The notes beneath the pieces were generated by a model. That model was not told the origin of the DNA. It worked only from the letters and a program-made list of their open reading frames with translations, and ran no database searches. This document shows positions 27,850 through 35,979 of a DNA stretch of 64,000 bases, one piece after another. Where the stretch lies: positions 19,781 through 83,780 of the forward strand of contig NZ_JAETWB010000020.1 of NCBI RefSeq assembly GCF_016773205.1, given 5' to 3'. The DNA is from Belnapia arida. GTDB taxonomy: Bacteria; Pseudomonadota; Alphaproteobacteria; Acetobacterales; Acetobacteraceae. Each line of letters opens with the position of its first letter. The first letter of the stretch is position 1. A program made the position numbers and the translations under genes.

Positions 27850-28005
27850 TCACAAGCGGCCGGTCAGGGCCATGACCAGCAGCACGATGACGATGATGCC
27901 AAGGATGCCGCTCGGGTAGTATCCCCAGCCCGAGCTGTAGGGCCAGGTCGGCAGCACGCCCAGAAGCACCACGATCAGGATGATCAAAAGGATCGTTGAG
28001 TTCAT
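27850..28005 (-). CDS. DUF3309 family small hydrophobic protein
   Basis: This 51-residue membrane peptide begins MNSTILLIILIVVLLGVLP, continues with TWPYSSGWGYYPSG, and ends in a second hydrophobic run IVIVLLVMALTGRL. The two helices joined by a Trp/Tyr/Gly turn are the whole DUF3309 family. Its function is unknown. The ribosome-binding site GGAGGG lies just before the ATG. An EcfG-like promoter candidate lies 40 bases upstream. Confidence 0.85.
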   Translation of the reverse strand: MNSTILLIILIVVLLGVLPTWPYSSGWGYYPSGILGIIVIVLLVMALTGRL

Positions 28006-28045
28006 CGCTTGCCCTCCGTCCGGCAGCGTGCCGGTGCGGAGAGCG

Positions 28046-28070
28046 AACGTTGGGACATGGGGCCGGTTTC
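28046..28070 (-). promoter_or_regulatory. Candidate EcfG-type (general stress sigma) promoter upstream of DUF3309
   Basis: Reading on the minus strand: GAAAC (28070-28066), a 16-base spacer, then CGTT (28049-28046). There is one mismatch to GGAAC in the -35 and a perfect -10. The expected transcription start leaves a leader of about 35 bases with a good ribosome-binding site before ATG 28005. Confidence 0.35.
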
Positions 28071-28077
28071 GATCACG

Positions 28078-29397
28078 TCAACGCAGAAATTCCGGTGAGA
28101 CGAGGTTCGGCAGCACCAGCACGATCGAGGGGAAGAGGATGATCAGTGCCAGCACGCCGAGCATGGGCAGCAGCATGATGCAGGTGTCCTTCAGCGCATC
28201 GCCGACGCGCATGCCGGCGACCGAGCAGGCGATCATCAAGCAGAGGCCGTAGGGCGGCGTCACCAGGCCGAAGGCCAGGGAGACGATGCCGATCATGGCG
28301 AAATGCACCGGGTCCATCCCGACGGCCTGGGTCAGCGGCTGGAGGATGGCACCGACGATGATGATGGCCGGGATGGCATCGAGGAAGCAGCCGACCACGA
28401 GGAAGACGGCGGCGATGAAGAAGCCGGTGCCGATCCGTCCCATCCCCCAGGCCTGCACGCCGGAGAGCAGGTATTCCGGGATCTGGTAGAAGGCGAGCAG
28501 CCAGCCGAAGGCCGAGGCGGTGCCGACGCAGAAAAGGGTGATGCCGGCCAGCCGCCCGGTCTCGCCGAGCGCGTTCACCAGGCCGCGCCAATCCATCTCC
28601 CGATAGACCAGCAGCGAGAGGACGCCTGCATAGAGCACGGCGACGCAGGCACTTTCCGTCGCGGTGAACCAGCCGAAGATCTTGCCGCCGATGATGATGA
28701 GCGGCGTCAGCAGGGCCGGGATGGAGACGAGGAAGGCCTGGCCGATCTGCCCCAGCGTCGCGCGCGGATAGGTCGGGTAGCCGCGCGCCTTCGCATAGGC
28801 GTGGACGGTGCCCATCTGCACAATGGCGATCAGCGCACCGGGGATGACGCCGGCGAGGAAGAGCGCGCCGATCGAGACGGTCAGCACGCCGCCCCAGACG
28901 ATCATCAGGATGGAGGGCGGGATGATGACGGCGAGCACCGCGGAGACAGCGGTGATGGCGACGGAGAAGCTGTCGTCATAGCCCTCCTTCCGCTGCGCCT
29001 CGATGAAGATCTTGGACTGGGACGCGGCATCCGCCGTGCTGCTGCCCGAGATGCCGGCGAAGAAGAAGGAGAGCACGACGTTGATCTGTGCGAGGCCGCC
29101 GGGGAAATGCCCGACGAGCGAGCGCGAGAGGGTCATCAGCCGGTCGGTGATGCCGCCGATGTTCATCAGGTTGGCGGTCAGCAGGAAGAAGGGGACGGCC
29201 AGCAGGATGAAGGAATTGTAGGCGTTGAAGGTCTCCTGCGCGAGCATCATGGGCGACAGCCGCGGCTCGACCAGCAGGATCGGCAGGCAGGCGAGGCCGA
29301 GCGAGACGGCGACGGGGACGCGCAGCACCAGCAGCGTGAAGAAGATGCCGAAGAGGATGGCGGCCGCGCTGCCGGCGTCGAGGACATTGCCGCCCAT
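28078..29397 (-). CDS. TRAP transporter large permease (DctM/SiaT family)
   Basis: This 439-residue inner-membrane protein has about 12 hydrophobic segments. It is the ion-coupled transport subunit of a tripartite ATP-independent periplasmic system. Family signatures include FFFAGISGSSTADAASQSK, VIIPPSILMIVWGGV and GLVTPPYGLCLMIACSVAG. The start ATG 29397 overlaps the stop of the small subunit (ATGA). Substrate cannot be read from this subunit; a dienelactone hydrolase upstream hints at an organic acid. Confidence 0.92.
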   Translation of the reverse strand: MGGNVLDAGSAAAILFGIFFTLLVLRVPVAVSLGLACLPILLVEPRLSPMMLAQETFNAYNSFILLAVPFFLLTANLMNIGGITDRLMTLSRSLVGHFPGGLAQINVVLSFFFAGISGSSTADAASQSKIFIEAQRKEGYDDSFSVAITAVSAVLAVIIPPSILMIVWGGVLTVSIGALFLAGVIPGALIAIVQMGTVHAYAKARGYPTYPRATLGQIGQAFLVSIPALLTPLIIIGGKIFGWFTATESACVAVLYAGVLSLLVYREMDWRGLVNALGETGRLAGITLFCVGTASAFGWLLAFYQIPEYLLSGVQAWGMGRIGTGFFIAAVFLVVGCFLDAIPAIIIVGAILQPLTQAVGMDPVHFAMIGIVSLAFGLVTPPYGLCLMIACSVAGMRVGDALKDTCIMLLPMLGVLALIILFPSIVLVLPNLVSPEFLR

Positions 29398-29918
29398 CAC
29401 GCGCGGCCCTCCCCGGTGGCCCGCAGCACGGCAAGCGCGTTCAGCATCCGCTCCGCCTCGAAGAGCAGCCAGACGGCGCCGGCGATGGGCCAGGCGGCAT
29501 GGATGATCCAGAGCGGCAGTTCCGCCAGTTCGCTGATGCGGTAGATGGCGAACTCCGTGAACTCCCAGCCCCACCAGAGGAAGACGAAGGCGAAGAGCAG
29601 GACGAAGCTGCCGGCAATCAGCTCGACCCGCGCCTCGCCGACGGTCGAGAGGCGGGGGAAGACGTCGACGACGAAATGCGTGCCCTCGCGGACGGCCAGC
29701 ATGGCGCCGAGCATCACCGCATAGACCAGGCAAAAGCGTGCCAGCTCCTCCGTCCAGATATAGGCGGGGATGAGGGGCGTGTAGCGGGAGAGGATCTGCA
29801 AGGTCACCGGGATGATGAGGATGGCGACGCTCAGTATCAGCAGGAAGGCGATGAGGCTGGCGAGCGCGTCGTTGACGCGGCGCAGCATGGCCGGCGCGCC
29901 GGGGGATGTGGTCGGCAT
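29397..29918 (-). CDS. TRAP transporter small permease (DctQ family)
   Basis: This 173-residue protein has four hydrophobic helices, the size and topology of DctQ. The recognisable region is LQILSRYTPLIPAYIWTEELARFCLVYAVMLG in outline, with the conserved Trp-Thr-Glu-Glu. It forms a complex with the large permease encoded immediately downstream. A GC-rich stem-loop lies between it and the binding-protein gene. Confidence 0.9.
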   Translation of the reverse strand: MPTTSPGAPAMLRRVNDALASLIAFLLILSVAILIIPVTLQILSRYTPLIPAYIWTEELARFCLVYAVMLGAMLAVREGTHFVVDVFPRLSTVGEARVELIAGSFVLLFAFVFLWWGWEFTEFAIYRISELAELPLWIIHAAWPIAGAVWLLFEAERMLNALAVLRATGEGRA

Positions 29919-29935
29919 GGGGAGTCCTTGCAGGC

Positions 29936-29959
29936 GGCGCCGGGGGCAGGCCCGGCGCC
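29936..29959 (-). promoter_or_regulatory. Stem-loop between TRAP binding-protein and permease genes
   Basis: A perfect 9-base stem, GGCGCCGGG (29936-29944) with CCCGGCGCC (29951-29959), has a 6-base loop. It occupies most of the 51-base gap between dctP-like and dctQ-like genes. Such hairpins commonly lower expression of permeases relative to the abundant binding protein by partial termination or mRNA protection; that role is inferred. Confidence 0.4.
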
Positions 29960-29969
29960 GCGGCCTTGA

Positions 29970-30962
29970 TCAGGCCGTGAGGGCGTTGATGCGGTTGAGG
30001 ATGCCCTCGGCATCGATCTCGCGTGCATAGGTGGCCATCACCGGGTCGACCAGGCGCTTCATCTCGGCGCGGTCGGTGAACTCGACCCGGTGCAGGCGGC
30101 CGGCCTTCTCAAGCGTCTCGAGGATCTGGCTGTCGGCGCCGGCCTCCGCGGTGCGGTGGAAGGCGCTGGCTTCCTTACCAGCCCGCCTGATGGCGGCCTG
30201 GAGGTCGTTCGGCAGCTTCGAGAGGGTCTGCACCGAGACGCAGAGCGGGCGGATGGTGATGGCGTGCTGCGTCATGGAGAGCTGGGGTGCCACCTCGTAG
30301 AAGCGCATCTGCTCGACGCCGGCCGCCTCGTTCTCGCCGCCGTCGATGACGTTGTTCTGGATGGCGTTGTAGATCTCGTTATAGGCGATGACGGTCGGCG
30401 ACATGCCGATGGCTGAGAAGGTGCGGGACCAGATGGGCGCGCCCTGGACGCGGACCTTGAGGCCCTTCAGCGCGGCGAGGTTGGTCACGCGCTTGTTGAA
30501 GAAGATGTTGCGCACGCCGCCGCCGCCGTAGCCGATCATCGCCACGCGGGCGCGCTTCTCGACCTCGTCGGCGACGGGCTTGAACATGTCCTGGTCTAGC
30601 ACCGCATTCCAATGGGCGACGTCGCGGAACAGGAAGGGCGCGTCGACGAAGGGGGCGGCCTTGGAGAAGGTCGACATGTGGGCGGGGGAGACGATGGCGT
30701 AGTCCACCGCCCGGCCCTGCGCCATGTACTCGAAATACTGCTTCTCGAGGCCGAGCGACGAGTTCTTGTGCAGCACGAAGTTGATCGGCTTGCCGTAATA
30801 CTGCTTCACCAGTTCCTCGAACCGGACGAGCGCCTTGGTATAGGGGTGCTCGTCACCGAACTGGGAGGCGCCGTTCAGGGTGATGGTGCCCTGGGCGCGG
30901 ACCGGGACGGCGAGGAGGGCAGGCGCAGCGAGGGCCGCGCCGAACAAGGACCTGCGGTGCAT
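29970..30962 (-). CDS. TRAP transporter substrate-binding protein (DctP family)
   Basis: This 330-residue periplasmic protein has a signal peptide (RRSLFGAALAAPALLAVPVRAQ) cleaved after AQ. The mature protein shows the DctP pattern: GDEHPYTKALVRFEELV, APFLFRDVAHWNAVL, then LKGLKVRVQGAPIWSRTF with the Arg that binds substrate carboxylate, and IQNNVIDGGENE. The ligand is probably an organic acid, but not identifiable. It is first of the dctP-Q-M set. The leader has the site GGGAG before ATG 30962. Confidence 0.92.
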   Translation of the reverse strand: MHRRSLFGAALAAPALLAVPVRAQGTITLNGASQFGDEHPYTKALVRFEELVKQYYGKPINFVLHKNSSLGLEKQYFEYMAQGRAVDYAIVSPAHMSTFSKAAPFVDAPFLFRDVAHWNAVLDQDMFKPVADEVEKRARVAMIGYGGGGVRNIFFNKRVTNLAALKGLKVRVQGAPIWSRTFSAIGMSPTVIAYNEIYNAIQNNVIDGGENEAAGVEQMRFYEVAPQLSMTQHAITIRPLCVSVQTLSKLPNDLQAAIRRAGKEASAFHRTAEAGADSQILETLEKAGRLHRVEFTDRAEMKRLVDPVMATYAREIDAEGILNRINALTA

Positions 30963-31052
30963 TCTTTTCTCCCTTGGACGGCCGGCTTCGCGCCGGACTC
31001 TGGAGGGGAGATTAAGCGCAGATAATCCGGAGTGGGAACAGCCCCCGGCCGC

Positions 31053-31718
31053 TCAGCCGAGATGCCGGGCGAGGAAGGCCAACGTCCGTTCCTGGGCCTT
31101 CGCGGCATCGGCCGGGACGTAGCTGCCGCGCTCCTCGCAGCCGAAGCCGTGGCCGGCGCCCGGATAGACGAAGACCTCGACGCCGGGCTGGGCGGCGCGG
31201 ATGGCCTCCAAATCCGCGAGCGGGATGGAGGCGTCGGTCTCGCCGAAATGCAGTTGCACGGGGCAGGCCGGCTGCTCCGCCTTCGCCGCGGCGATGCCGC
31301 CGCCATACCAGCCGACACTGGCGGCGAAGGCGCTGCTGCGCGTCGCCCCGTGCCAGGCGACGGTGCCGCCCCAGCAATAGCCGACGATGCCGCGCCGGGC
31401 CAGGCGCGGCAGGGCGGCGGCGGCGGCCAGGATGTCGAGCAGGGTCTTGCCGGCATCGATAGTGCCGCGCAGGTCGCGGCCGCGGGCGACATCGGCGGCC
31501 TCGTAGCCGAGTTCGACGCCGCGCTCGGTGCGGTCGAACAGGGTGGGGCAGACGACGGCGTAGCCTTCCCTGGCGAAATCGTCGCAGACCCGGCGCATGT
31601 GGCGGTTCACGCCGAAGATCTCCTGGACGACGACCAGGCCGCGCGCCGCATCGGCCGGGCCGGCGGTATAGGCGCCAAGGACGTGGCCGTCGGCTGCGGT
31701 GAGCTCGATGGTCGGCAT
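31053..31718 (-). CDS. Dienelactone hydrolase family protein
   Basis: This is a 221-residue alpha/beta hydrolase. The nucleophile elbow GYCWGG uses Cys, as in dienelactone hydrolase (near residue 117), with VFVYPGAGHGFGC providing the His and an Asp between. DLH converts dienelactones to maleylacetate in chlorocatechol and related degradation, but many family members have other ester substrates. It lies 90 bases upstream of the TRAP binding protein on the same strand, so the transporter may import its substrate. The start is ATG 31718. Confidence 0.88.
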   Translation of the reverse strand: MPTIELTAADGHVLGAYTAGPADAARGLVVVQEIFGVNRHMRRVCDDFAREGYAVVCPTLFDRTERGVELGYEAADVARGRDLRGTIDAGKTLLDILAAAAALPRLARRGIVGYCWGGTVAWHGATRSSAFAASVGWYGGGIAAAKAEQPACPVQLHFGETDASIPLADLEAIRAAQPGVEVFVYPGAGHGFGCEERGSYVPADAAKAQERTLAFLARHLG

Positions 31719-31762
31719 GGATGGACCCTCCCCTTCTGGGCTGCTGCCTCTATGCTGCGGGG

Positions 31763-31960
31763 ATGGGCGAGATCGTCAACCTGAAGCAGGTGAAGAAACG
31801 GCAGGCGCGCGAGCGGGCCTCGGCCGAGGCGGCGGTAAACCGCGCGAAGCATGGCCGGACGGCGGCCGAGAAGGCCAATGACCGGCGGGCCGAGGCGCGG
31901 CGGCAGGCATTGCTCGATGGCGCACAGCGGGAGGCGGAGGCTTGCCAGGAGGAAGGTTGA
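31763..31960 (+). CDS. DUF4169 family protein
   Basis: This 65-residue, very charged helical protein has the family opening GEIVNLKQVKKRQARERA, then AAVNRAKHGRTAAEKAND. It occurs widely in alphaproteobacteria without known function; the composition suggests a nucleic-acid or ribosome contact, but nothing proves it. I chose ATG 31763, where family similarity begins. A lipoprotein gene follows after 38 bases. Confidence 0.8.
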   Translation: MGEIVNLKQVKKRQARERASAEAAVNRAKHGRTAAEKANDRRAEARRQALLDGAQREAEACQEEG

Positions 31961-31998
31961 GGGTTTTCCTCGCGCAACGCCACGACCTGAGGATCCGC

Positions 31999-32439
31999 AT
32001 GCGTCCCTTCCTGCCCGCCTTAGGCCTGCTGCTGCTGGCCGCCTGCGCCAACGAGACCGCCTTGCCAGAGGCGAGCTCGGTCACGACGCGCAACGCCTCG
32101 CCCCCGGCGCGGCCCGCGGCGCCGCCTTCGAAGGTGACGAGTTTCGACGGGCGCTGGGTCGGCACCATCACCCTCCAGCCGGACCGGACGCGGGAATGCC
32201 CACGGGCGCCCTCGGGCGAGCGGGAGATCACCGTCACGCAGGGGCAGGCGGTCTTCACCCTCAACCCGCAGATCCGCCAGAGCCAGAGCGGTTTCGTCAG
32301 CGCCGACGGCTCGATCCGCATGGTGGATTCGCTCGACCGGACCATCGCCACCACGGGGCTCTTCGCCGATGGGGTGTTCCAGGGCGAGTACCGCAACGGG
32401 CTCTGCGCCTATGCGGTGCGAATGGTGAAGCGGAACTGA
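31999..32439 (+). CDS. Hypothetical lipoprotein
   Basis: This 146-residue protein has a lipoprotein signal peptide (PALGLLLLAACANE; Cys near residue 15) and no recognised domain. The mature part has a Pro/Ala-rich linker, then a small beta-rich domain beginning FDGRWVGTITLQPDRTRECP, with two further Cys-containing or charged strands (NGLCAYAVRMVKRN at the end). The two mature Cys residues could form a disulfide. ATG 31999 sits directly before the signal peptide. Confidence 0.7.
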   Translation: MRPFLPALGLLLLAACANETALPEASSVTTRNASPPARPAAPPSKVTSFDGRWVGTITLQPDRTRECPRAPSGEREITVTQGQAVFTLNPQIRQSQSGFVSADGSIRMVDSLDRTIATTGLFADGVFQGEYRNGLCAYAVRMVKRN

Positions 32440-32445
32440 GCGCGG

Positions 32446-32889
32446 CTATTTCGGCCCGTTCTCCGCCGGCGGGGCGCAGCGCTCGATCCAGGCGGAGGCT
32501 CGGCGCAGCAGCACATGGGCGAAGCAGACCAGTGCGGTGAGGCCGAGCGCCATGCCGTAGTCGCCGAGCCCGGCCGCGGTGCCGATGGCGGCGACCGCCC
32601 AGAAGGTGGCGGCGGTGGAGAGGCCGCGCACCGCCATCCCATGGTGCAGGATGACGCCGGCGCCGAGGAATCCGACGCCCGTGGCGATGGCGCCGAGCGC
32701 CGGGGCAGGGTTGGCGCCGCCATGCTCGACCGCGATGCGGGCGAAGACGCAGGCCGCCGCCGCGACGATGGCGCAGGAACGGAGGCCGCCCGGATGGCGG
32801 CGCCACTCCCGCTCCGCCCCGATCAGCGCGCCGAGGCCGAAGGCGATGACGACGGCCAGCGCATTGGCGGGGAAATCGGCGGGCAGCAT
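32446..32889 (-). CDS. MgtC/SapB family membrane protein
   Basis: This 147-residue protein has four or five membrane helices. The family motif LGALIGAEREWRRHPGGLRS (near residues 19-38) is intact, followed by GVGFLGAGVILHHG and GLSTAATFWAVAAIG. It lacks the C-terminal ACT-like domain of Salmonella MgtC and matches the short form. In pathogens MgtC modulates ATP synthase and magnesium or acid stress; here the role is open. It is downstream of ychF (11-base gap), same strand. Confidence 0.9.
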   Translation of the reverse strand: MLPADFPANALAVVIAFGLGALIGAEREWRRHPGGLRSCAIVAAAACVFARIAVEHGGANPAPALGAIATGVGFLGAGVILHHGMAVRGLSTAATFWAVAAIGTAAGLGDYGMALGLTALVCFAHVLLRRASAWIERCAPPAENGPK

Positions 32890-32900
32890 CCGCCGTGATG

Positions 32901-33995
32901 CTACACATTGAAGCGGAAGAGCAGGACGTCGCCGTCCTTCACCACGTACTCCTTGCCCTCGACGCGCATCTTGCCGGCTTCCTTGGCGCCCTGCTCGCCG
33001 CCGAGGGCGACGTAGTCGTCATAGGCGATGGTCTCGCAGGCGATGAAGCCGCGCTCGAAGTCGCCATGGATGACGCCGGCGGCCTGCGGCGCCTTCATCC
33101 CCTTGGTGATGGTCCAGGCCCGCGTCTCCTTCGGGCCGACGGTGAAGTAGGTGAGCAGGCCGAGCAGGGCGTAGCCGGCACGGATGACGCGGTCGAGGCC
33201 GCCCTCGTGCAGGCCGAGGCTCTCGAGGAAGTCACCGCGGTCCTCCTGCGCCATCTGGCTGATCTCGGCCTCGATGGCGGCGGAGACGATCACCGCGCTG
33301 GCACCCTGCGCGCGGGCCATGGCGAAGACCCGCTCCGACTGGGCGTTGCCGGCGGCGGCCGAGGCTTCCTCCACGTTGCAGACATAGAGCACCGGCTTGG
33401 TCGTCAGCAGCTGCAGCCGCTTCGCCGCCTCCTCCTCGCCCTTCGACACCGCGGTACGGGCCGGTTTGCCGTCCTGCAGGGCCTTCACGATGGGGTCGAT
33501 CAGCGAGAGCTGCTGCGTCGCCTCCTTGTCGCCGTTGCGGGCACGCTTCTGCAGCCCGACCTGGCGCTTCTCGAGGCCGTCGAGGTCGGCGAGCATCAGC
33601 TCGGTCTCGACCGTCTCGGCGTCGCGCACCGGGTCGACGCTGCCCTCGACATGGGTGATGTCGCCATCCTCGAAGCAGCGGAGGACGTGGACGATGGCAT
33701 CCACCTCGCGGATGTTGGCGAGGAACTGGTTGCCGAGGCCCTCGCCCTTGGAGGCGCCGCGGACCAGGCCGGCGATGTCGACGAACTCGAGCGTCGTGGG
33801 GACGATCTTCTGGCTCTTGCCGATCTTCGCCAGGGCCTGCAGGCGCGGGTCGGGCACGCCGACGCGGCCGACATTCGGCTCGATGGTGCAGAAGGGGTAG
33901 TTCGCGGCCTGGGCGGCGGCGGTCTCGGTCAGGGCGTTGAAGAGCGTGGACTTGCCGACATTGGGCAGGCCGACGATGCCGCAGTTGAAACCCAT
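32901..33995 (-). CDS. ychF: Redox-regulated ATPase YchF (OLA1 family)
   Basis: This is a 364-residue TRAFAC P-loop protein. Walker [17 protein letters not shown] is near residue 8, the DxxG site is [18 protein letters not shown], and the G4 position reads YVCNVEEA rather than NKxD, which gives YchF its ATP preference. The C-terminal TGS domain ([16 protein letters not shown]) is present. The protein associates with ribosomes and restrains oxidative-stress responses. It is part of the minus-strand block rplY-pth-Ala-rich-ychF. Confidence 0.97.
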   Translation of the reverse strand: MGFNCGIVGLPNVGKSTLFNALTETAAAQAANYPFCTIEPNVGRVGVPDPRLQALAKIGKSQKIVPTTLEFVDIAGLVRGASKGEGLGNQFLANIREVDAIVHVLRCFEDGDITHVEGSVDPVRDAETVETELMLADLDGLEKRQVGLQKRARNGDKEATQQLSLIDPIVKALQDGKPARTAVSKGEEEAAKRLQLLTTKPVLYVCNVEEASAAAGNAQSERVFAMARAQGASAVIVSAAIEAEISQMAQEDRGDFLESLGLHEGGLDRVIRAGYALLGLLTYFTVGPKETRAWTITKGMKAPQAAGVIHGDFERGFIACETIAYDDYVALGGEQGAKEAGKMRVEGKEYVVKDGDVLLFRFNV

Positions 33996-34004
33996 GATGA
34001 ACTC

Positions 34005-34463
34005 CTAGGCGGCGAGGGCTTGGGCCAGCGCCTCGGCGATGGTGGCGGCGGCGATGCGGGCGGCGCCGTCATCGGTGGCGAGGGACAGGGCGGCGGCGCG
34101 GATCGGCGGCGCCAGCAGGGCGGGGGCCGCGCCGGCGCGGCGGGCGGCGGCGGCGATGGCCTCGGCGGGATCGCCGCCGGGGGCGACGAGATTGGCGGCC
34201 TCCAGCAGGAGCGCGGCCTTCAGTGCGGCCTCGCCGGCGGCGGCCATGGCGAGGCGCTGGCGGCGGATGTCGGAGAGCGGGCCGCCCATCGGGTCGCCGG
34301 GCGTCACCGCCGCGGCGCTGCGGAGCGCGGCGGCGGCGGCGGCCAGGGCGCCGGCCTCGCGCACCATGGCCGCGGCCAGCGCCGCGGCGCCGTTGGCGAC
34401 ATCCTCGGGCCCGGGGCCGCCCATCATCCCGGCAGCGAAGTCGGCCTCGTCCTCGGGCTGCAT
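34005..34463 (-). CDS. Alanine-rich hypothetical protein between pth and ychF
   Basis: This 152-residue protein is nearly all helix and strongly enriched in Ala. Conserved-looking polar parts are the acidic start QPEDEADFAAGMMGGPGPED and GGPLSDIRRQRLAMAAAGEA. No membrane segment, signal or known domain is visible. The ATG overlaps the pth stop (ATGA) and the stop lies 9 bases before ychF, so it is translated as part of that operon. It is real by context but of unknown function, probably lineage-restricted. Confidence 0.6.
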   Translation of the reverse strand: MQPEDEADFAAGMMGGPGPEDVANGAAALAAAMVREAGALAAAAAALRSAAAVTPGDPMGGPLSDIRRQRLAMAAAGEAALKAALLLEAANLVAPGGDPAEAIAAAARRAGAAPALLAPPIRAAALSLATDDGAARIAAATIAEALAQALAA

Positions 34464-35038
34464 CAGCGCGTCTCCTGGGTCAGCAGGGCGATGCGGGTCA
34501 TGGCTTCCTCCGGCTTGCCGGCGGCGAGCAGGGGCGCGACATCGGCCACCGCATCGAGCAGCGGCTCCAGCCAGGTGTCGACCTTGGCGAAATTGCCGAG
34601 CACATGGCCCGTCACGCGGTCCTTGTGGCCGGGATGGCCGATGCCGAGGCGGACGCGCCAGAAATCCGGCGTGCCGAGCGCGCGCTGCATGTCGCGCAGG
34701 CCGTTATGGCCGGCGGCGCCGCCGCCACGCTTCACCCGCACCTTGCCGGGGGCGAGGTCGAGCTCGTCATGGAAGGCCCAGATGTCCCCGGGCGCGATCT
34801 TGTGGAAGCCGGCGGCGGGCTGCACGGAATCGCCCGAGCCGTTCATGTAGGTCTGCGGCTTGAGGGCGAGGACCTTCACGCCCGCGATGCTGCCCTCGGC
34901 GACGAGGCCCTTGTAGCGGCTGCGCCAGGGGGAGAAGCCATGGCGCCGGGCGATCGCGTCCAGCGCCATGAAGCCGATGTTGTGGCGATGCCGCGCCTGG
35001 GAGGGCTCGGGATTGCCCAGGCCAACCCAGAGCAGCAT
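34463..35038 (-). CDS. pth: Peptidyl-tRNA hydrolase
   Basis: Pth frees tRNA from prematurely released peptidyl-tRNA. The 191-residue protein has [20 protein letters not shown] with the catalytic His, [14 protein letters not shown], the Asp in [17 protein letters not shown], and [12 protein letters not shown]. Length and motifs are normal. It follows rplY by 24 bases and overlaps the next gene, the usual rplY-pth-ychF order. Confidence 0.96.
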   Translation of the reverse strand: MLLWVGLGNPEPSQARHRHNIGFMALDAIARRHGFSPWRSRYKGLVAEGSIAGVKVLALKPQTYMNGSGDSVQPAAGFHKIAPGDIWAFHDELDLAPGKVRVKRGGGAAGHNGLRDMQRALGTPDFWRVRLGIGHPGHKDRVTGHVLGNFAKVDTWLEPLLDAVADVAPLLAAGKPEEAMTRIALLTQETR

Positions 35039-35062
35039 CGCCTGCAGTCCTTACCCTTGGCC

Positions 35063-35752
35063 TTACTTCTTCTTGGCGGGCGCCTTGGCGGCAGCCGGGG
35101 CGGCAGCGGCACCACCCTTGGCGGCCTTGCCCTTCGGCGCCGTCTCGGTGGCGGGGGCGGCGACCGGGGCGATCACCTCCTCCACCACGGTCGGGGCGGC
35201 GATGGTCGCCACCACGAAGTCGCGGTCGAGGACGGCCTGGGTGCCGAAGCTGTCCTGCACGGCGGACCAGCGCAGGCTGTCGCCGATGCCGGCCTCGGCC
35301 AGGTCGATCTGGAAGGCTTCCGGCACGGCGTCCGGATCGGCCAGCACCTCAACCTCGCGGCGGACGAGGTTCAGCACGCCGCCGGCCTTGAGGCCGGGGC
35401 AGGTGTCCTCGTTCAGGAAGGCGACCGGCACGCGGACGCGGATGCGCTGGCCGGCGGCGAGGCGCTGGAAGTCGACATGGATCGGCCGGTCGGTGACCGG
35501 GTGGAACTGGATGTCGCGCATCAGTGTGCGCTCCGTCCCGCCGCCCTTGACCGCGACCTCGTACAGGTGGCTCTGCCAGCCGCCCTTGTGCAATTCCTTC
35601 ATCACGTCACGCGGGTCGAGGGCGATCAGCGTCGCCTCCTGCTTCGCGCCGTAGATGACTGCGGGGACAAGACCCCCCCTCCGAGTTGCGCGCGCCGCCC
35701 CCTTACCGGCCTGCTCACGCGCCTCGGCCTCGATCCGGATGGTTTGGACCAT
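35063..35752 (-). CDS. rplY: Large ribosomal subunit protein bL25 (Ctc form)
   Basis: This 229-residue long form of L25 binds 5S rRNA. The N-terminal domain has GKGAARATRRGGLVPAVIYG, DPRDVMKELHKGGWQSHLYE and DIQFHPVTDRPIHVDFQRL, followed by the Ctc-type C-terminal beta domain. It ends in a low-complexity Ala/Lys/Pro tail (KAAKGGAAAAPAAAKAPAKKK in outline). First gene of the rplY-pth-ychF block; the promoter must lie in the 227-base gap upstream. Confidence 0.95.
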   Translation of the reverse strand: MVQTIRIEAEAREQAGKGAARATRRGGLVPAVIYGAKQEATLIALDPRDVMKELHKGGWQSHLYEVAVKGGGTERTLMRDIQFHPVTDRPIHVDFQRLAAGQRIRVRVPVAFLNEDTCPGLKAGGVLNLVRREVEVLADPDAVPEAFQIDLAEAGIGDSLRWSAVQDSFGTQAVLDRDFVVATIAAPTVVEEVIAPVAAPATETAPKGKAAKGGAAAAPAAAKAPAKKK

Positions 35753-35979
35753 GGTCGGTGCTCCGTATGCTCAGGATATGGACCCGGCGCGGGGCCGATC
35801 GCCCAACGCCAAGTGCGCGGGCCTCCAGGGGTGCCCGCGACGGAGCGGGCCTTAGCGGATCGAAGGGCCGGGCGCAACTGCGTCAAGGTGGTGACGGCGC
35901 ATCGGCTTCGTGATGACCGGGACGCGGGCGCAACAGGCTGTGGCTTGACCGGTCCGGTGCGGACGGAGAGCGTTCCGGG

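Noticed and set aside
35753..35979. Small ORF or riboswitch in the gap between rplY and DUF2339
   Set aside because: Short frames are Arg/Gly/Ala-rich with no start signal, and no known riboswitch core or strong hairpin was seen.
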